NCBI GenBank assembly: GCA_963693285.1
Contig: OY848928.1
Location: forward strand, 4,272,327-4,336,326
Reading direction: 5' to 3'
From: Xestospongia muta
Taxonomy: Eukaryota > Porifera > Demospongiae > Haplosclerida > Petrosiidae
Length of the DNA: 64,000 nt
Part shown: positions 1 through 20,195 of the stretch, piece after piece
Layout of the letters: every line of letters starts with the position of its first letter
Position numbering within the stretch: position 1 is the first letter of the stretch
Position numbers and translations under genes: made by a program
Notes under the pieces: model-generated
The model's input: the letters and a program-made list of their open reading frames with translations, nothing else
What the model was told of the DNA's origin: nothing
Database searches by the model: none

Positions 1-80
1 ATACTAAATAGCAAACAATGTTTAGTGTGACTGATCTATGATCACTATAAGATCTCTCTCTCTCAAACACACACACACAG

Positions 81-2629
81 GTTGTAGGTATTGTGTACCA
101 AAATACTCCATATTTAAGTAAAATTGAAGGAAGTGAAGTGAGTCTTCATGCAACTAATATAGACAGCTTTGGTCACATGTTTATTTTATATCTTTTCCAT
201 TTTGGTATCAGCTCTTACATTTTCTTGTGAACATGTTTGGATTCTCTCTACCATTTCCTCTTTGTTTTTCTGGTGTGTCTGGAGCTGGTCTTGCCTGGTT
301 AGGTATGGTCCCTCCATTCCTGGCACTGGCCACATCTATTATATTTATTAAAAGGTTAATTATTTGAAACAATTAATCTTCTTGTGTGGATTTTAATTCA
401 CCTGTAAAGGACCATATAACTTTTTCACATTTTATTAACAAATTCAATAGTTAAAGTAGTATACCTTAGAATCTAGTAGAGGACAACAATCTTTAGATTT
501 GTGACACAAACAAAGTATAACTGTAAATGTTGTCTTTCATTTTTATAGTGCTAAAAAACTAAAGTTCCTACATAACAGAAAAAACTATGGATTACATGGC
601 CTTCATTCTATATCTCTTTTTATTTACAAATATTTTCTTGACACAAGTTTTGCTTTTGTTAATATCAGACGAGTTTATGACAATTATTTTGTGAGTTATA
701 TTTAATTTAAATCTTGTCATTGTCTTGTTATATAGGTATTCAGTTATAGTGGAGAGTCAACATCATCTCCTTTGATAATAACTATGATTATTCTTGGTTC
801 GATCTTTGTTATTGGGTTTGCTATAATATGTCCTATTATAATTCTAGTCTATATATATAGACCTCAGGTAAGACAACAGAATATGATACAGTGTATTTAA
901 GTGAATTAAACAATCTATATTGTTATTCAACAACATATACTGTACCATCATCATTTGGTTAATGTTGTCATACTTCTGATCATTTGGACTGTAACAAGAT
1001 TAACTACTTAAAGCATATTAAGAAAATACTATAAACGTACTAAGAAGAAAAAATTGTTTGTATCCTGCAATTTCTTTCATGAGGAATATACTAACAGTTA
1101 CAGACTAGAACTAGATATGTTGTTAAGCTGTACGTACTGATGTTATAGTACCAGACACAGTTTGTTTTTAATTTGCAAAGACATCTCTCTGTTCCATTGA
1201 TAACATCTAATAACATAAGATCATGATGTAAGCTTCAAAACTTATAATTTACATTAAACAAACAAAAACCTTTATTTTCCAAAAAAAAGCTTACTTCAGA
1301 CATCATTTCTGTATACATTAGTTTTATAATCAATTAAAGTGTACTTGTCTTAACGTCTTATTAATCCCTTTACTCTTGGACCTTCATTATATTAATTTGG
1401 CAATATGTAAATTACACTTTTCTCTAAGTTGACTAAACACTATATTCAGAAAAAAATTAAATAAAATCCCTTTCAAGAAAATGAAACAAATGTACCGTGT
1501 AAGGATGGCTAATGTCAGTCATTTACAAAGATTGCAAACAAGATAGTAAGGATGATAGTTGCATTGTATCTGGATAATAATAGTAGGAGTGGTACAAAAA
1601 ATCAAAAGATGCTTACCAACTTCAAACTAAAATTCACTTCAATAGCATCATTCAATTCTGTTCCTGTGGTACTATTATGTAGAGATGATACAACTATTAT
1701 CTTGTTTGTATTTTTGTAAAGGACTGAGAATAATCATCACTATATTTGTTCTTTTTGAAATGTTTTTATTTACTTTGACAATAGGCAGTAGCCAACAACC
1801 TTGTGCTCTTTATTTCTAGAAACATCTTCATTTGGCTAATGCATTCACTCGTGGTATTAAAAATGATCGTCGCTATATCTGGCATGGTGTCTGGGATATT
1901 TGGAGACGTCTCCCATTTATTGCCATTAATCTTATCATATCTGAAACTACTGTCTCCATTGTAGTGGTAAGAGTTGTCACATACATTCTACAATATTAGC
2001 ATTTAACTATTGTTTGCTTTGAATTTCAACTATTTCTTTTTTTCAGTTGATGCAATGTTTTCTAGTACTGTTTGTATTAACAGTACACTGTGTAACTAAA
2101 CCATACAAGAAAAATCACATCAATGTCATTGAATTTGCCATTATTTTCTGTCTTCTTGGAGCTACATTAGCTATACTGGATGAGAATGACATTCATATAC
2201 ACGAAGCATTCAGTGTGTTCTTCATTATTGTTCCATTTGTCTATGCTTTCCTCTTTGTATTATGTTTAATTGTTCTGAAATTGCTTAAGTAAGTCAGTAC
2301 CTAAACTGTTAATGTCTGCATGATTCAATGAATATTCTACAAGCTCACTTTTTGAGCTATTACTGATCTTATACAGTTACATAAATAAGTAGGTAGTCTA
2401 AATATTAATGATTATATTTTGTCTTTTTTGATGGATCAGGAAAAAGAATCCAGACTTTACATTGAGAAAAACAATATTGAACAAGTTTCCTAAACTGGCA
2501 CCAATATTCTTCCAAGATGATACTAAAGAAGTCAAACCAGACAATGAACACCAGACAGATGATCCTTATGATGACTGGAAGTTTGTAAGTACAAACTTGC
2601 GAGAGCCACTTCTTGAAACCCTCATGTAA
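81..2629 (+). CDS. A0: beta-helix multi-pass receptor-like gene, 3' part only
   Basis: The window opens inside an intron, so only the last seven exons are visible: 81-137, 212-354, 549-690, 736-867, 1820-1966, 2047-2288, 2440-2629. They match exons 13-19 of the complete paralogs A1-A3 in order and phase and encode the membrane domain and tail. Visible landmarks are the KPYKKNHINVIEF segment in exon 18 and the tail motif REPLL just before the stop. The acceptor of its exon 14 differs from the paralogs: the usual site reads TTGG instead of TCAG, and the next AG lies 6 bases downstream in frame, so the protein would lose two residues. The frame is otherwise open. It is closest to A2 across introns and exons. 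Function unknown; the membrane location is inferred from hydrophobicity. Confidence 0.82.
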
Positions 2630-4225
2630 CATTTGTTTGATGTGTGCTTGTGTATAAAATAAGTGATGTAAAGAATTTCCTTTAATTTTTGAACTTTCAC
2701 TATATAGCTATTATTGTTAATTATTAAACAGTATATAGTACTAGATATACATGGACACAATTAATTAAATATAGTCAGTTTTAATGATTCTTTCATGATC
2801 AACTAATAATAAGAACGAAAAAATATGACAAGAACAGAAATTATGATTAAAGGATGATTAATTATAACTGAACTAAGAGAAGTGAAGTTAAAGATGTTCC
2901 AATGATGAGGTGATCCAACAAACAAGGTAAGGTGATCAAGTTAGATCTTCTAGGAGATAGATCCAGTTAATAACATCAGTCCATGATGTATCCAATTAAG
3001 AACATTACTAAGTCCAGATCCTATAGAAAATAATTAATTAGTGAAAAACCAGCAAAGATATTTAATGTAAGTAACACAAAGCTATATATAATATATGTGT
3101 ATTATATCCAATTGTTCTGAAATTGCTCAAGTAAGTCAGTACCTAAACTGTTAATGTCTGCATGATTCAATGAATATTCTACAAGCTCACTCTTTGACCT
3201 GTTATTGATCTTGAACAGTTATATAAATGGCTAGTTTAAAATTCAACAATGATATTCTTGTCAAATATAATTCATAGCACATTTGTATGTTACATTTAGC
3301 AGCTGCCTGCTATACTGCATGATCATGAGTAGCTATTTTAGTTGGTTATCTACAGTAGTAGATTTTATAGGCACAATATATATTTACTTTCCTATGTTGA
3401 CTTGATGATGACATTATTTCTGATGTGTTTACTTTCTGTGATTACTTTGTCTTTTTTCATTGATCAGAAAAAGGAATCCAGACTTTGCATTGTGCGTCAG
3501 ATTTAACATACACCATTTAATGTATTCCTTACACACAATAACTCAGCCAATGAAGCTACCACAGATTACATAAAGGCTAGCCTGTGGCATAATTAAGTCA
3601 ACAGGTAAAATTTTCAAAATTATTATGATATGAATCAAGTTAAGTAATGCACTTTACTCAGATGTCTTGCCTGTAAATAGTTAAAGAGATTCATTAATAA
3701 CTTGTACACTATACTTGTAGAACAACTATTAAATATTTAACAGAATTGAATGTAACATTTGATAGCATTAACACTAATAAAGAAACAGCGCTTAATTCTA
3801 TTTAAAAATTAATAGTGATTTGGCAGGTCTCAATTATAATGATCTACTGTATATAAGACCTTTTTATTATTATAATTATTATTATTAGTATTTTACATTT
3901 TACAACATTAAACTGATGGCTATTCCCAGAGGTAGATATAATCAAATCTAAATAGTTTTTATTTTAGTGATGATTTACAAATCAAAGGAGAGTCTTAGAT
4001 AGAATAGAGAAATAATTTTAAAAATGTATTAATTATAATTAATACACTCAAATATTACATTATTATAAACTGATTGTAATTTTGTAATAATGATCCAACA
4101 TGAACAAGAAGACATTTTAAATGTAGGAAGAACCTGGGATATAATGATATCATAATTAAAGAATGTAGCATTTCTAGCTGTTGAGTTTAAAAAGTTAATT
4201 GGAAGATCATTTTTAAAAAAGCAAA
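2630..4225. other. Spacer between A0 and A1
   Basis: AT-rich intergenic DNA that recurs after A2 and, in part, after A1. It holds the A0 3' UTR, a truncated duplicate of the gene's 3' end (separate entry) and, from about 3493, a block starting near GTGCGTCAG that is repeated at about 12157 and 21041. No independent coding region is convincing here. Confidence 0.7.
3097..3492 (+). pseudogene. Truncated second copy of exon 18 end, intron 18 and start of exon 19
   Basis: The end of exon 18 (…ATTGTTCTGAAATTGCTCAA then GTAAG), a long-form intron 18 and about 26 bases of exon 19 are repeated downstream of the A0 stop. The copy then breaks off into unrelated sequence at about 3492. The intron is the long type found inside A1 (about 330 bp), whereas A0's own intron 18 is short (151 bp). 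The acceptor TTGATCAG is kept, and splicing to it would give a short alternative tail of about 34 codons without REPLL. It is most simply a scar of unequal crossing-over. Confidence 0.75.
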
Positions 4226-4415
4226 CTTACTTGTTACTTTTTTACATCCATTCATGAAAATCAGCGCAAAGATTACTCATCCGTATAACAAGTAAACGGA
4301 CTAGAATACAGACAATTTCAGGGAGACCCCTCTGCTAGATCGAGGTGTGTGTGAGTGAGTAAGGTTTCTCAATAAATAACTAGTCATATTTTAGTGACTT
4401 TATATACGACCAGCA
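4226..4415 (+). promoter_or_regulatory. Conserved 190-bp block upstream of A1 start
   Basis: The 190 bases before the A1 ATG align without any indel to the 190 bases before A2 (12850-13039) and A3 (21777-21966). A TATA-like stretch, GACTTTATATA, lies about 10-20 bases before the ATG. The block presumably holds the core promoter and 5' UTR. The transcription start is not known. Confidence 0.55.
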
Positions 4416-11507
<7,092 letters not shown>

Positions 11508-12849
11508 TATTTAATGAATTGTGCGTGTGTGTGATCTATAACAATTATCTATTTTAAAACTTTCTTTTTAATCATATATATAGTTATATTAATGATTATT
11601 AAGAAGTATAGTGCTAGATATGCACACCATTAATTAATTATTTATTCTCTAAGTAGAGGGGTAATCAGCTACAGAAATGGAGGAATTTCCTATATTATAA
11701 ACCTCAATCTTCTGTAACTCCTTCCATTTGGCCAATCTTATGATCAGGATCATCCTCATTTTCTTTAGTAGCTATACATTCTATAGTATTTCTACAGTGT
11801 ACTAATCTAGTGTACCCATCCATCATTTTATTTAGTGAAAAAAGTATTGATGTTTACAACAAAAGTCTAGCTGCACTTAGACCATGACATCAATACCTTT
11901 AATGCTTTGTTTTATGTTTCTCATTGACACCTATATTTGCATGCATTTACATGATTTGTGATAGAGAACAGATAGCATATATAGTTAATAAACTGAACAA
12001 TCTTTTATCAGTACATTGTTAAAATAGATTGGTTGTTTTGACTGTTTCATAATAAATTTGGGTTGGATGTGTGCATCCCCAAACAAGTCTATAATTTAAA
12101 ATCATCTTATATATACGTATAATTTTTGATATTGTATTAATTAATTGGTTGCCATGTGCATCAGATTTATCACACGCCATTTATATAATGTATTCCTTAC
12201 ACACAATAACTCAGCTAATGAAGCTACCTCAGATTACATAAAGGCTAGCCTGTGGCATAATTAAGTCAACAGGTAAAATTTTCAAAATTATTACGATATG
12301 AATCAAGTTAAATGGTACATAGTACTCAATTGTCTTGGCTATAAATAGTTAAAGAGATTCATTAAATAACTTATACACTATACTTGTAGAACAAGTATTA
12401 AACATTTAACTGAATTGAATGTAACACTTGATAGCAGTAACACTAATAAAGAAATAGTGCTTAATTCTATTTAAAAATTAATAGCGATTTAGCAGGTCTC
12501 AATTATAATGATCTACTGTATATAAGACTTTTTATTATTATAATTATTATTACTATTTTATATTTTACAACATTAACCTGTGGCTATTCCCAGAAGTAGA
12601 TATAAACCAAATCTAAATAATATGTTAGTGATGATTTAAAAATCAAAGAAGAGTCTTAGATAGAATAGAGAAATAATTTAAAAATTGACAATAAATAATA
12701 TTAATGCACTCAAACGTTGTATTACATTGTAATTTTGTAATAATGATTCAACATGAACAAGAAGACATTTTATATGTAGGAAGAACCTGAGATATAATGA
12801 TATCATAATTAAAGAATGTGGCATTGGAAGATCATTAAAAAAAAGCAAG
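11508..12849. other. Spacer between A1 and A2
   Basis: 3' UTR and AT-rich intergenic DNA. From about 12157 it repeats the block seen in the other spacers, but the truncated 3'-end duplicate found after A0 and A2 is absent. No supported coding region. Confidence 0.7.
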
Positions 12850-13039
12850 CTTACTTGTTACTTTTTTACATCCATTCATGAAAATCAGCGCAAAGATTAC
12901 TCATCCGTATAACAAGTAAACGGACTAGAATACAGACAATTTCAGGGAGACCCCTCTGCTAGATCGAAGTGTGTGTGAGTGAGTAAGGTTTCTCAATAAA
13001 TAACTAGTCATATTTTAGTGACTTTATATTCGACCAGCA
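12850..13039 (+). promoter_or_regulatory. Conserved 190-bp block upstream of A2 start
   Basis: Same-length counterpart of 4226-4415, with the TATA-like element changed only to TTTATATTCGACC just before the ATG. Confidence 0.55.
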
Positions 13040-14685
13040 ATGAAACAAGAGATAATCTGTTGTCTGTTCCTTCTCGTTCATTTGGTATATCTATCATTAT
13101 GTGATAATAGTACATGTCAAACTTTGAATACATACTTTGAAGATTTTCACATCAATCTTCTAAGTAATTCAATAGTTCGATGTGTCTCATTTCATGAAAA
13201 TGCCACTGACTCACCAAGCTGTTTGGATGGGGGTAACCCCTGTTCTACTCCTCATTACGCTTTATATGGGGATGAAGATCTTGAGTCAAATGATGTTCAA
13301 CTTCAAAATATCACTTTAAATATTGGATCTGGAGTTCATCAACTAACTGAGGGATTACAAATACATAATGCTACTTTCATATCATTTATTGGTGTAGATG
13401 ATACAGTTATACAATGTGGTGAAAATCCAGTTTTTTCAAATTGTTCTTTAAAAAATATCCACATCAGTAAGAGTTCCTTTATATACTTCTATGGAATTAC
13501 ATTTCAGAATTGTCAACCCAAAGTATCTATGCTTCACATACAAGACTCGGAAAAAGTCATTTTCGATAATTGTACTTTTAGGTAAGAAATCACAATAATA
13601 ATAAGTCTGCTGATCATTAGCTGATGAGCACAAGCATATCACATGTATTTAAGAAAGGATACATCTGTATATTTAGTTATATAAACCACAGTCTAGTGGC
13701 TTCTAATTGATAGGTACCAAGAGGTAACCCTCTTTCACTAGATATATTACATTGTGCAGATGTATCAATGACAAAATAATAAATAAGGTGTATGCACATA
13801 TGCACATATATACATATACAGTTTGTTATTTAGAGTCATCATTTTTTTTATATTCAGAGATCACCCAGGCAGTGCTGTTCATCTTTCTCAAGTAGATTCA
13901 GTTGCTTTTCGTCACTGTACTTTCTATAATAACATTCAAAAAGATCTTGATCCTGATTTCACTTATTCTCAATGTTATTCTAAACAACATGATAATGTGT
14001 TCTTTCTTGATAGTCGACCGACAGCTGGTGCAGTGTCAGTGTACTCATATCAACATAATATAAAACTTTTAGTGTCTGGCTGCACCTTCACAAACAATGT
14101 AGCTCTTAATAACATGGACAGCTCTATTCCAAGATCTCTATTCTCACATGGACATGGTGGTGCTATGTTAATTCGTTTTGTTAATTCTGTTAACTCTCAA
14201 GTCTGCATTGAGAACACATTTTTTAATAATAACACTGCTCAGGCAAATGGTGGAGCTCTGCAGTTATCAACAGCTAACAATAGTATTGGCGATGAGATTA
14301 TGATATTGAATAGCACCTTTTCTGGTAATAACTGTACATTGAAAACTTGTTTTGGTGGAGCTGTGGGTGTGGACTATGTTCTTGACTCCAACTTTAAAAT
14401 TCTTCACATCTTTAATTCATCTTTTATTGACAATCAAGCAAATGCTGGAGGAGCTCTTGGACTATTGACATCCGTAGGTTCTACCTATGAGGATGAATCA
14501 CTCAAATCCTTGTGGTTTAGGAATTGTTTGTTTGATCATAACATGGCTAGACAGGATGGATCGGCACTCAGTCTTTTCTCAGTTACACCTATCAGTGAAC
14601 AAAACTTCCCTATTTTTATAGATAATTGGTGAGGTCATTTATGACGTCAATGTGTTAATGTACACATATCACTAAGTGATATAAG

Positions 14686-14726
<41 letters not shown>

Positions 14727-15269
14727 TCTCTTTCTCACTCTCTCTTTTTCCCTCTCTCTCTCTCTCTTTCATTTCTTTTGCTACATCTGCTACAGTTCTT
14801 TTCACAGTAACATAGCTTTGAATGTAGAGAGTCTCACTTCTGCTGTCTCTGTATTTCGAGTCACTATAAACTTTTCTAATACCAATGAATTTCTTAACAA
14901 CTTTGGTGGTGGTATTACACTAATTGAGTCCCAACTTAATGTCAAAAACAACCTTATCTTTTGTCACAATTTTGCAGACAATGGTGGAGGCATAGCAATG
15001 TTTGGACATTGTCTTGTGAGTATCAACTTATATGGAGTAACTATAGTTGGATAATTAGAAATATTTACCTTGTGGATCCAGTGAATGAATGGGGAGTAAG
15101 AGCTGGGTACAAAGAACCTTCTTTAGTATATTTCCTTATAACAGAAGTTAAGTGATAGTGGTATATAATGGAGTGGAACAAGTGTCATAAATATTGATAT
15201 TGTCCTCTTCTTTACAATGTATATTTCAGTGTTGGGTACTTCAGCTTATACTTATAATGTAACGTTACA

Positions 15270-15317
<48 letters not shown>

Positions 15318-18300
15318 TTCTCTCTTTCTCTCTCAACCCTCTCAACCAGCTACTCTTGCATAAACACTCTAATCTCATGTTTGTTGAGAACTATGCTCTT
15401 AGAAAGGGAGGAGGGATATATGTGGCAAAAGACCTTTTTATCCTTGCTCGTCTAAATATAGGCTGCTTTATGGATTATCACTCTTTAAGTGATGATCCTC
15501 CCAATATTTGGGTAAATATCTTTAATGTCTGTCTTTATCATAAAGCTATTGTAACTGTATTATTTATCTTTAGGATACTAAGGTTAGTTTTATAAATAAC
15601 ACTGCAGGAGAGGCTGGTGCTGCTCTATATGCTAGTGATATGTCCCAGTGTCAATGGTTTGGTAATAGCTCTATTACAAATACACCAATATTTGTTCCAA
15701 TTGATGGATATAATTCACCTTTTCATTTTGAGTAAGTTACTAATTTAACAAATTATATAATTTAAATGAAATAGTTTGTCTTTTTAATTTTTGTTGCTGT
15801 TTAGGAATATAATAAATATTAGAGTCTGTAACTGTATATTAACATTATGAAATAATATAAAAATATCAGATTTTGCCAGTATTTATAACACTTTACTATT
15901 ACTATGTTAATAGTGGAAATACTTTAGCAGGAGTTCATTCTACTAAAATTACTGAAGTAGCTTTAGGTACAGATGCTAACACTATGTCTGTAAATACTGA
16001 GGTGAGCGGAACACTTGTTGTTACATTATCTTCCTCTCTCTCTCTCCATACACTAATGCATGTATAAACAGAGCAATCATTCTAATTATAGCCTCAGTGA
16101 GAATGTTCATTTCAAATTGTCAGTTTTAGACCAGTTTAAAAATTTCCGAGAGGCAGTTTGGCAAGTTGATGCACCTCAAGAAAAAGATGTAAGAAAAGAT
16201 CACACGAACTCTTTAGGCACAGATAAAAATTTAATATTATGTATTGCATGTTTTTAGCCTTTAGGAGCAGATAAAAATTTAATTATGTTTTAGCCTTTAG
16301 GAGCCATTTCTTCAGAACAAACTCTTTATACGTATGATGTCCCCTCCAGAAATGCCTTACTTGAATCTAGAAAATTCAACAATGATTCCACTAATATCAA
16401 ACTGACTTTCTCTATCTTCTCTATTATTTCACTGGTCAGTTTACTATTACAGTAGATATTACTTGTATTAAGATTATAGTAGTTAATAAAAGAGAATTTT
16501 GTGGTTGATTGCTTGTGAATTTTTGATTACTAGGTTGAGCCAGTTGATGTTGATATTGCAGTGACGTCCTGTCATCCTGGGTATATTGAGACTGATACTG
16601 GTTGTGTATGTAATAGGGATCTCAAACTTATTGTTAGATGTGATGATTTAGGACGTTACTTCTATGTACAGGTAAAATGAAATGACAAAAATTGTCTACC
16701 ACTTATGATGGATTAAGATTTGTTTGAATGGATGGATGTGTGAGCAGACAGAACTAGAGAGGATAGATGGATGGATGAAGGACTGCTAGATAGACTAAAG
16801 AACAAACTGACTGATGGAAAGACAGATAAAGAGATTTGATCTTTTTTATTTGTCTTGCCATGTATCCTTTCTTATTAACATGTAGGAAGGATATTGGGTA
16901 ACATTTCACAATGAACAGCTTATCTTTAAATCTACAATACCTGGTTTTTTAAATTGCTCACAAAGAGGTACTCTACCAGGGTGTTTGTTCAAATATGATA
17001 ATGAAAACACACAATGTACTTCTGGAAGAACAGGTTAACAATATATATATAATAATAGTTAGAAATACTCAATAATTGAGTATCTATATTTCTCTATTAC
17101 TATAATGATAATGTTATTTGTTGTATTAGGTATATTATGTGCAGAATGTGAGTCTGGATATTCATTAACCATGGATCTATTGAGTTGTAGAAATAATTGC
17201 GATAACTGGGTAGCTAGTGTAGTCTTTGTTGCAGTCTGTAAGTGATGTTGTAGTTTAGTCTTTTATATTTTATTGTATACTTAATATTATTATACTGTAT
17301 TTGAAAGAATCATTATTTTGAGCCTATTAATTATTTTAATAATTTTGGTAATAATTACTGCAATTTTATGATATAAACTTCTAATAATATCAGTAACATT
17401 ATAATGTTTTTTATTACTACTTTCAAGTATGTATCATATATCTTTGTTGCTGTAGGTATTTTAACAGTAGCTTTATGTCTATTGGTTCTTTATTGTGACA
17501 TTGCTATTCCTAATGAACTCAAAGGATTCATCTTTTTTGCACAGGTAATACTAAATAGCAAACAATGTTTAGTGTGACTGATCTATGATCACTATAAGAT
17601 CTCTCTCTCTCCCCCTCACAACACATACACGCACACAGGTTGTAGGTATTGTGTACCAAAATACCCCTTATTTAAGTAAAATTGAAGGAAGTGAAGTGAG
17701 TCTTCATACAACTAATCTAGAGAGCTTTGCTCACATGTTTATTTTATATTTTTTCCATTTCAGTATCAGTTCTTACATTTTCTTGTGAACATGTTTGGAA
17801 TATCTCTACCATTTCCTCTTTGTTTTTCTGGTGTGTCTGGAGCTGGTCTTGCCTGGTTAGGTATGATCCCTCCATTCCTGGCACTGGCCACATCTATTAT
17901 ATTTATTAAAAGGTTAATTATTTGAAACAATTAATTTTCTGGTGTGGATTTTAGTTCACCGTAAAGGACCATATAACTTATTCACATTTTATTAACAAAT
18001 TCAATAGCTAAAGTAGTATACCTTAGAATCTAGTAGAGGACAACAATCTTTAGATTTGTGACACAAACAAAGTATGACTGTAAATGTTGTCTTTCATTTT
18101 CTAGTGCTGAAAAACTAAAGTTCCTACATAACAGAAAGAACTATGGATTACATGGCCTTCATTCTATATCTCTTTTTATTTACAAATATTTTCTTGACAC
18201 AAGTTTTGCTTTTGTTAATATCAGACGAGTTTATGACAATTATTATGTGAGTTATATTTAATTTAAATTTTGCCATTTTCTTGTTATATAGGTAGTCCGT

Positions 18301-20195
18301 TATAGTGGAGAGTCAACATCATCTCCTTTGATAATAACTATGTATATTCTTGGTTTGATCTTTGTTATTGGGTTTGCTATAATATGTCCAATTATACTTC
18401 TAGTCTATATATATAGACCTCAGGTAAGACAACAGAATAAGATATAGTGTATTTAAGTTTACAAACAATTACATGAATTAAACAATCTATATTGTTATTC
18501 AACAACATATACTGTACCAGCATCGCTTGTTTAAATGTTGTCATACTTCTGATCATTTGGACTGTAACAAGATTAACTGCTTAAAGCATGTTAAGAAAAT
18601 ACTATGAACATACTAAGAAGAAAAAAATTTTTGTATCCTGCAATTTCTTTCATGAGGAATATACTAACAGTTAAAGACTAGAACTAGATATGTTGTTAAG
18701 CTGTACATACTGATGTTATAGACACAGTTTGTTTTTAATTTGCAAAGATATCTCTCTGTTCCATTGATAACATCTAATAACATGAGAACATGATGTAAGC
18801 TTCAAAACTTATAATTTACATTAAACAAACAAAAACCTTTTTTTCCAAAAAGATCAACTCACTTCAGACATCATTTCTGTATACATTAGTTTTATAATCA
18901 ATTAAAGTGTACTTGCCTTTACGTCTTATTAATCCCATTTACTCTTGGACCTTCACTATATTAATTTGGCAATATGTAAATTACACTTTTCTCTAAGTTG
19001 ACTAAACACTACATTCAGAAAAAATTAAGTAAAATCCCTTTCAATAAAATGAAACAAATGTACTGTGTAAGAATGGCTAATGTCAGTCATTTACAAAGAT
19101 TGCAAACAAGATAGTAAGGATGATAGTTGCATTGTATCTGGATAATAATAGTAGAAGTGGTACAAAAAATCAAAAGATGCTTACCAACTTCAAACTAAAA
19201 TTCACTTCAATAGCATCATTCAATTCTGTTCCTGTGGTACTATTATGTAGAGATGATACAACTATTATCTTGTTTGTATTTTTGTAAAGGACTGAGAATA
19301 ATCATCACTATATTTGTTTTTTTTGAAATGTTTTTATTTACTTTGTTAATAGTAGTAGCCAACAACCTTGTGTTCTTTATATTCAGAAACATCTTCATTT
19401 GGCTAATGCATTCACTCGTGGTATTAAAAATGATCGTCGCTATATCTGGCATGGTGTCTGGGATATTTGGAGACGCCTCCCATTTATTGCCATTAATCTT
19501 ATTATATCTGAAACTACTGTCTCCATTGTAGTGGTAAGAGTGGTCACATACATTCTACAATATTAGCATTTAACTATTGTTTGCTTTGAATTTCAACTAT
19601 TTCTTTTTTTCAGTTGATGCAATGTTTTCTAGTACTGTTTGTATTAACAGTACACTGTGTAACTAAACCATACAAGAAAAATCACATCAATGTCATTGAG
19701 TTTGCTATTATTTTCTGTCTTCTTGGAGCTACATTAGCTATACTGGATGAGAATGACATTCATATACATGAAGCATTCAGTGTGTTCTTCATTATTTTTC
19801 CATTTGTCTATGCTTTCCTCTTTGTATTATGTTTAATTGTTCTGAAATTGCTTAAGTAAGTCAGTACCTAAACTGTCAATGTCTGCATGATTCAATGAAT
19901 ATTCTACAAGCTCACTTTTTGAGCTGTTATTGATCTTATACAGTTACATAAATAAGTAGGTAGTCTGAATATTATTGATAAAATTTTCTTTTTTTGATGG
20001 ATCAGGAAAAAGAATCCAGACTTTACATTGAGAAAAGCAATATTGAACAAGTTTCCTAAACTGGCACCAATATTCTTCCCAGATGATACTAAAGAAGTCA
20101 AACCAGACAATGAACACCAGACAGATGATCCTTATGATGACTGGAAGTTTGTAAGTACAAACTTGCGAGAGCCACTTCTTGAAAGCGTCATGTAA
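13040..20195 (+). CDS. A2: paralog of A1, complete (1246 aa, 19 exons)
   Basis: Exons: 13040-13581, 13858-14628, 14796-15015, 15350-15511, 15574-15731, 15914-16001, 16072-16188, 16294-16434, 16534-16671, 16886-17033, 17130-17237, 17456-17544, 17639-17695, 17764-17912, 18105-18246, 18292-18423, 19387-19533, 19614-19855, 20006-20195. Exons 1-18 have the same length as in A1; the last exon is 21 bases longer and ends LREPLLESVM. Domain order is as in A1. Exon 8 has two candidate acceptors 36 bases apart. Only the downstream one (exon start 16294) restores the family length, because the upstream one would bring an in-frame TAG. Exon 16 begins VVRYSG where the others have VFSYSG. The membrane half is closest to A0. 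Confidence 0.88.
14689..14770 (+). repeat. Imperfect (TC)n tract in A2 intron 2
   Basis: TC run interrupted by AC and TTT steps. It lacks the CCCT core seen at the same place in A1. Confidence 0.9.
15279..15334 (+). repeat. (TC)n tract in A2 intron 3
   Basis: Short pyrimidine run followed by the acceptor of exon 4 about 15 bases on; the A3 equivalent is expanded to 150 bases. Confidence 0.9.
16211..16300 (+). repeat. Short tandem duplication spanning the exon 8 acceptor of A2
   Basis: The string CTTTAGG(C/A)(A/G)C-AGATAAAAATTTAAT recurs, and the acceptor plus first codons (TTTTAG then CCTTTAGGAGC) occur twice, 36 bases apart (exon starts 16258 and 16294). The duplication is absent in A1 and A3. 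Confidence 0.85.

Noticed and set aside
2047..2292. Recurrent 81-codon frame (2047, 10765, 19614, 28795) as a separate small gene
   Set aside because: It is exon 18 of the A genes: it starts exactly at an acceptor and ends by reading into the next intron.
19253..19531. Small frame overlapping exon 17 of A2 and its A3 equivalent (28426-28704)
   Set aside because: It reads exon 17 in the wrong frame together with intron sequence; the correct frame gives the conserved KHLHLANAF...WHGVWDIWRR segment.
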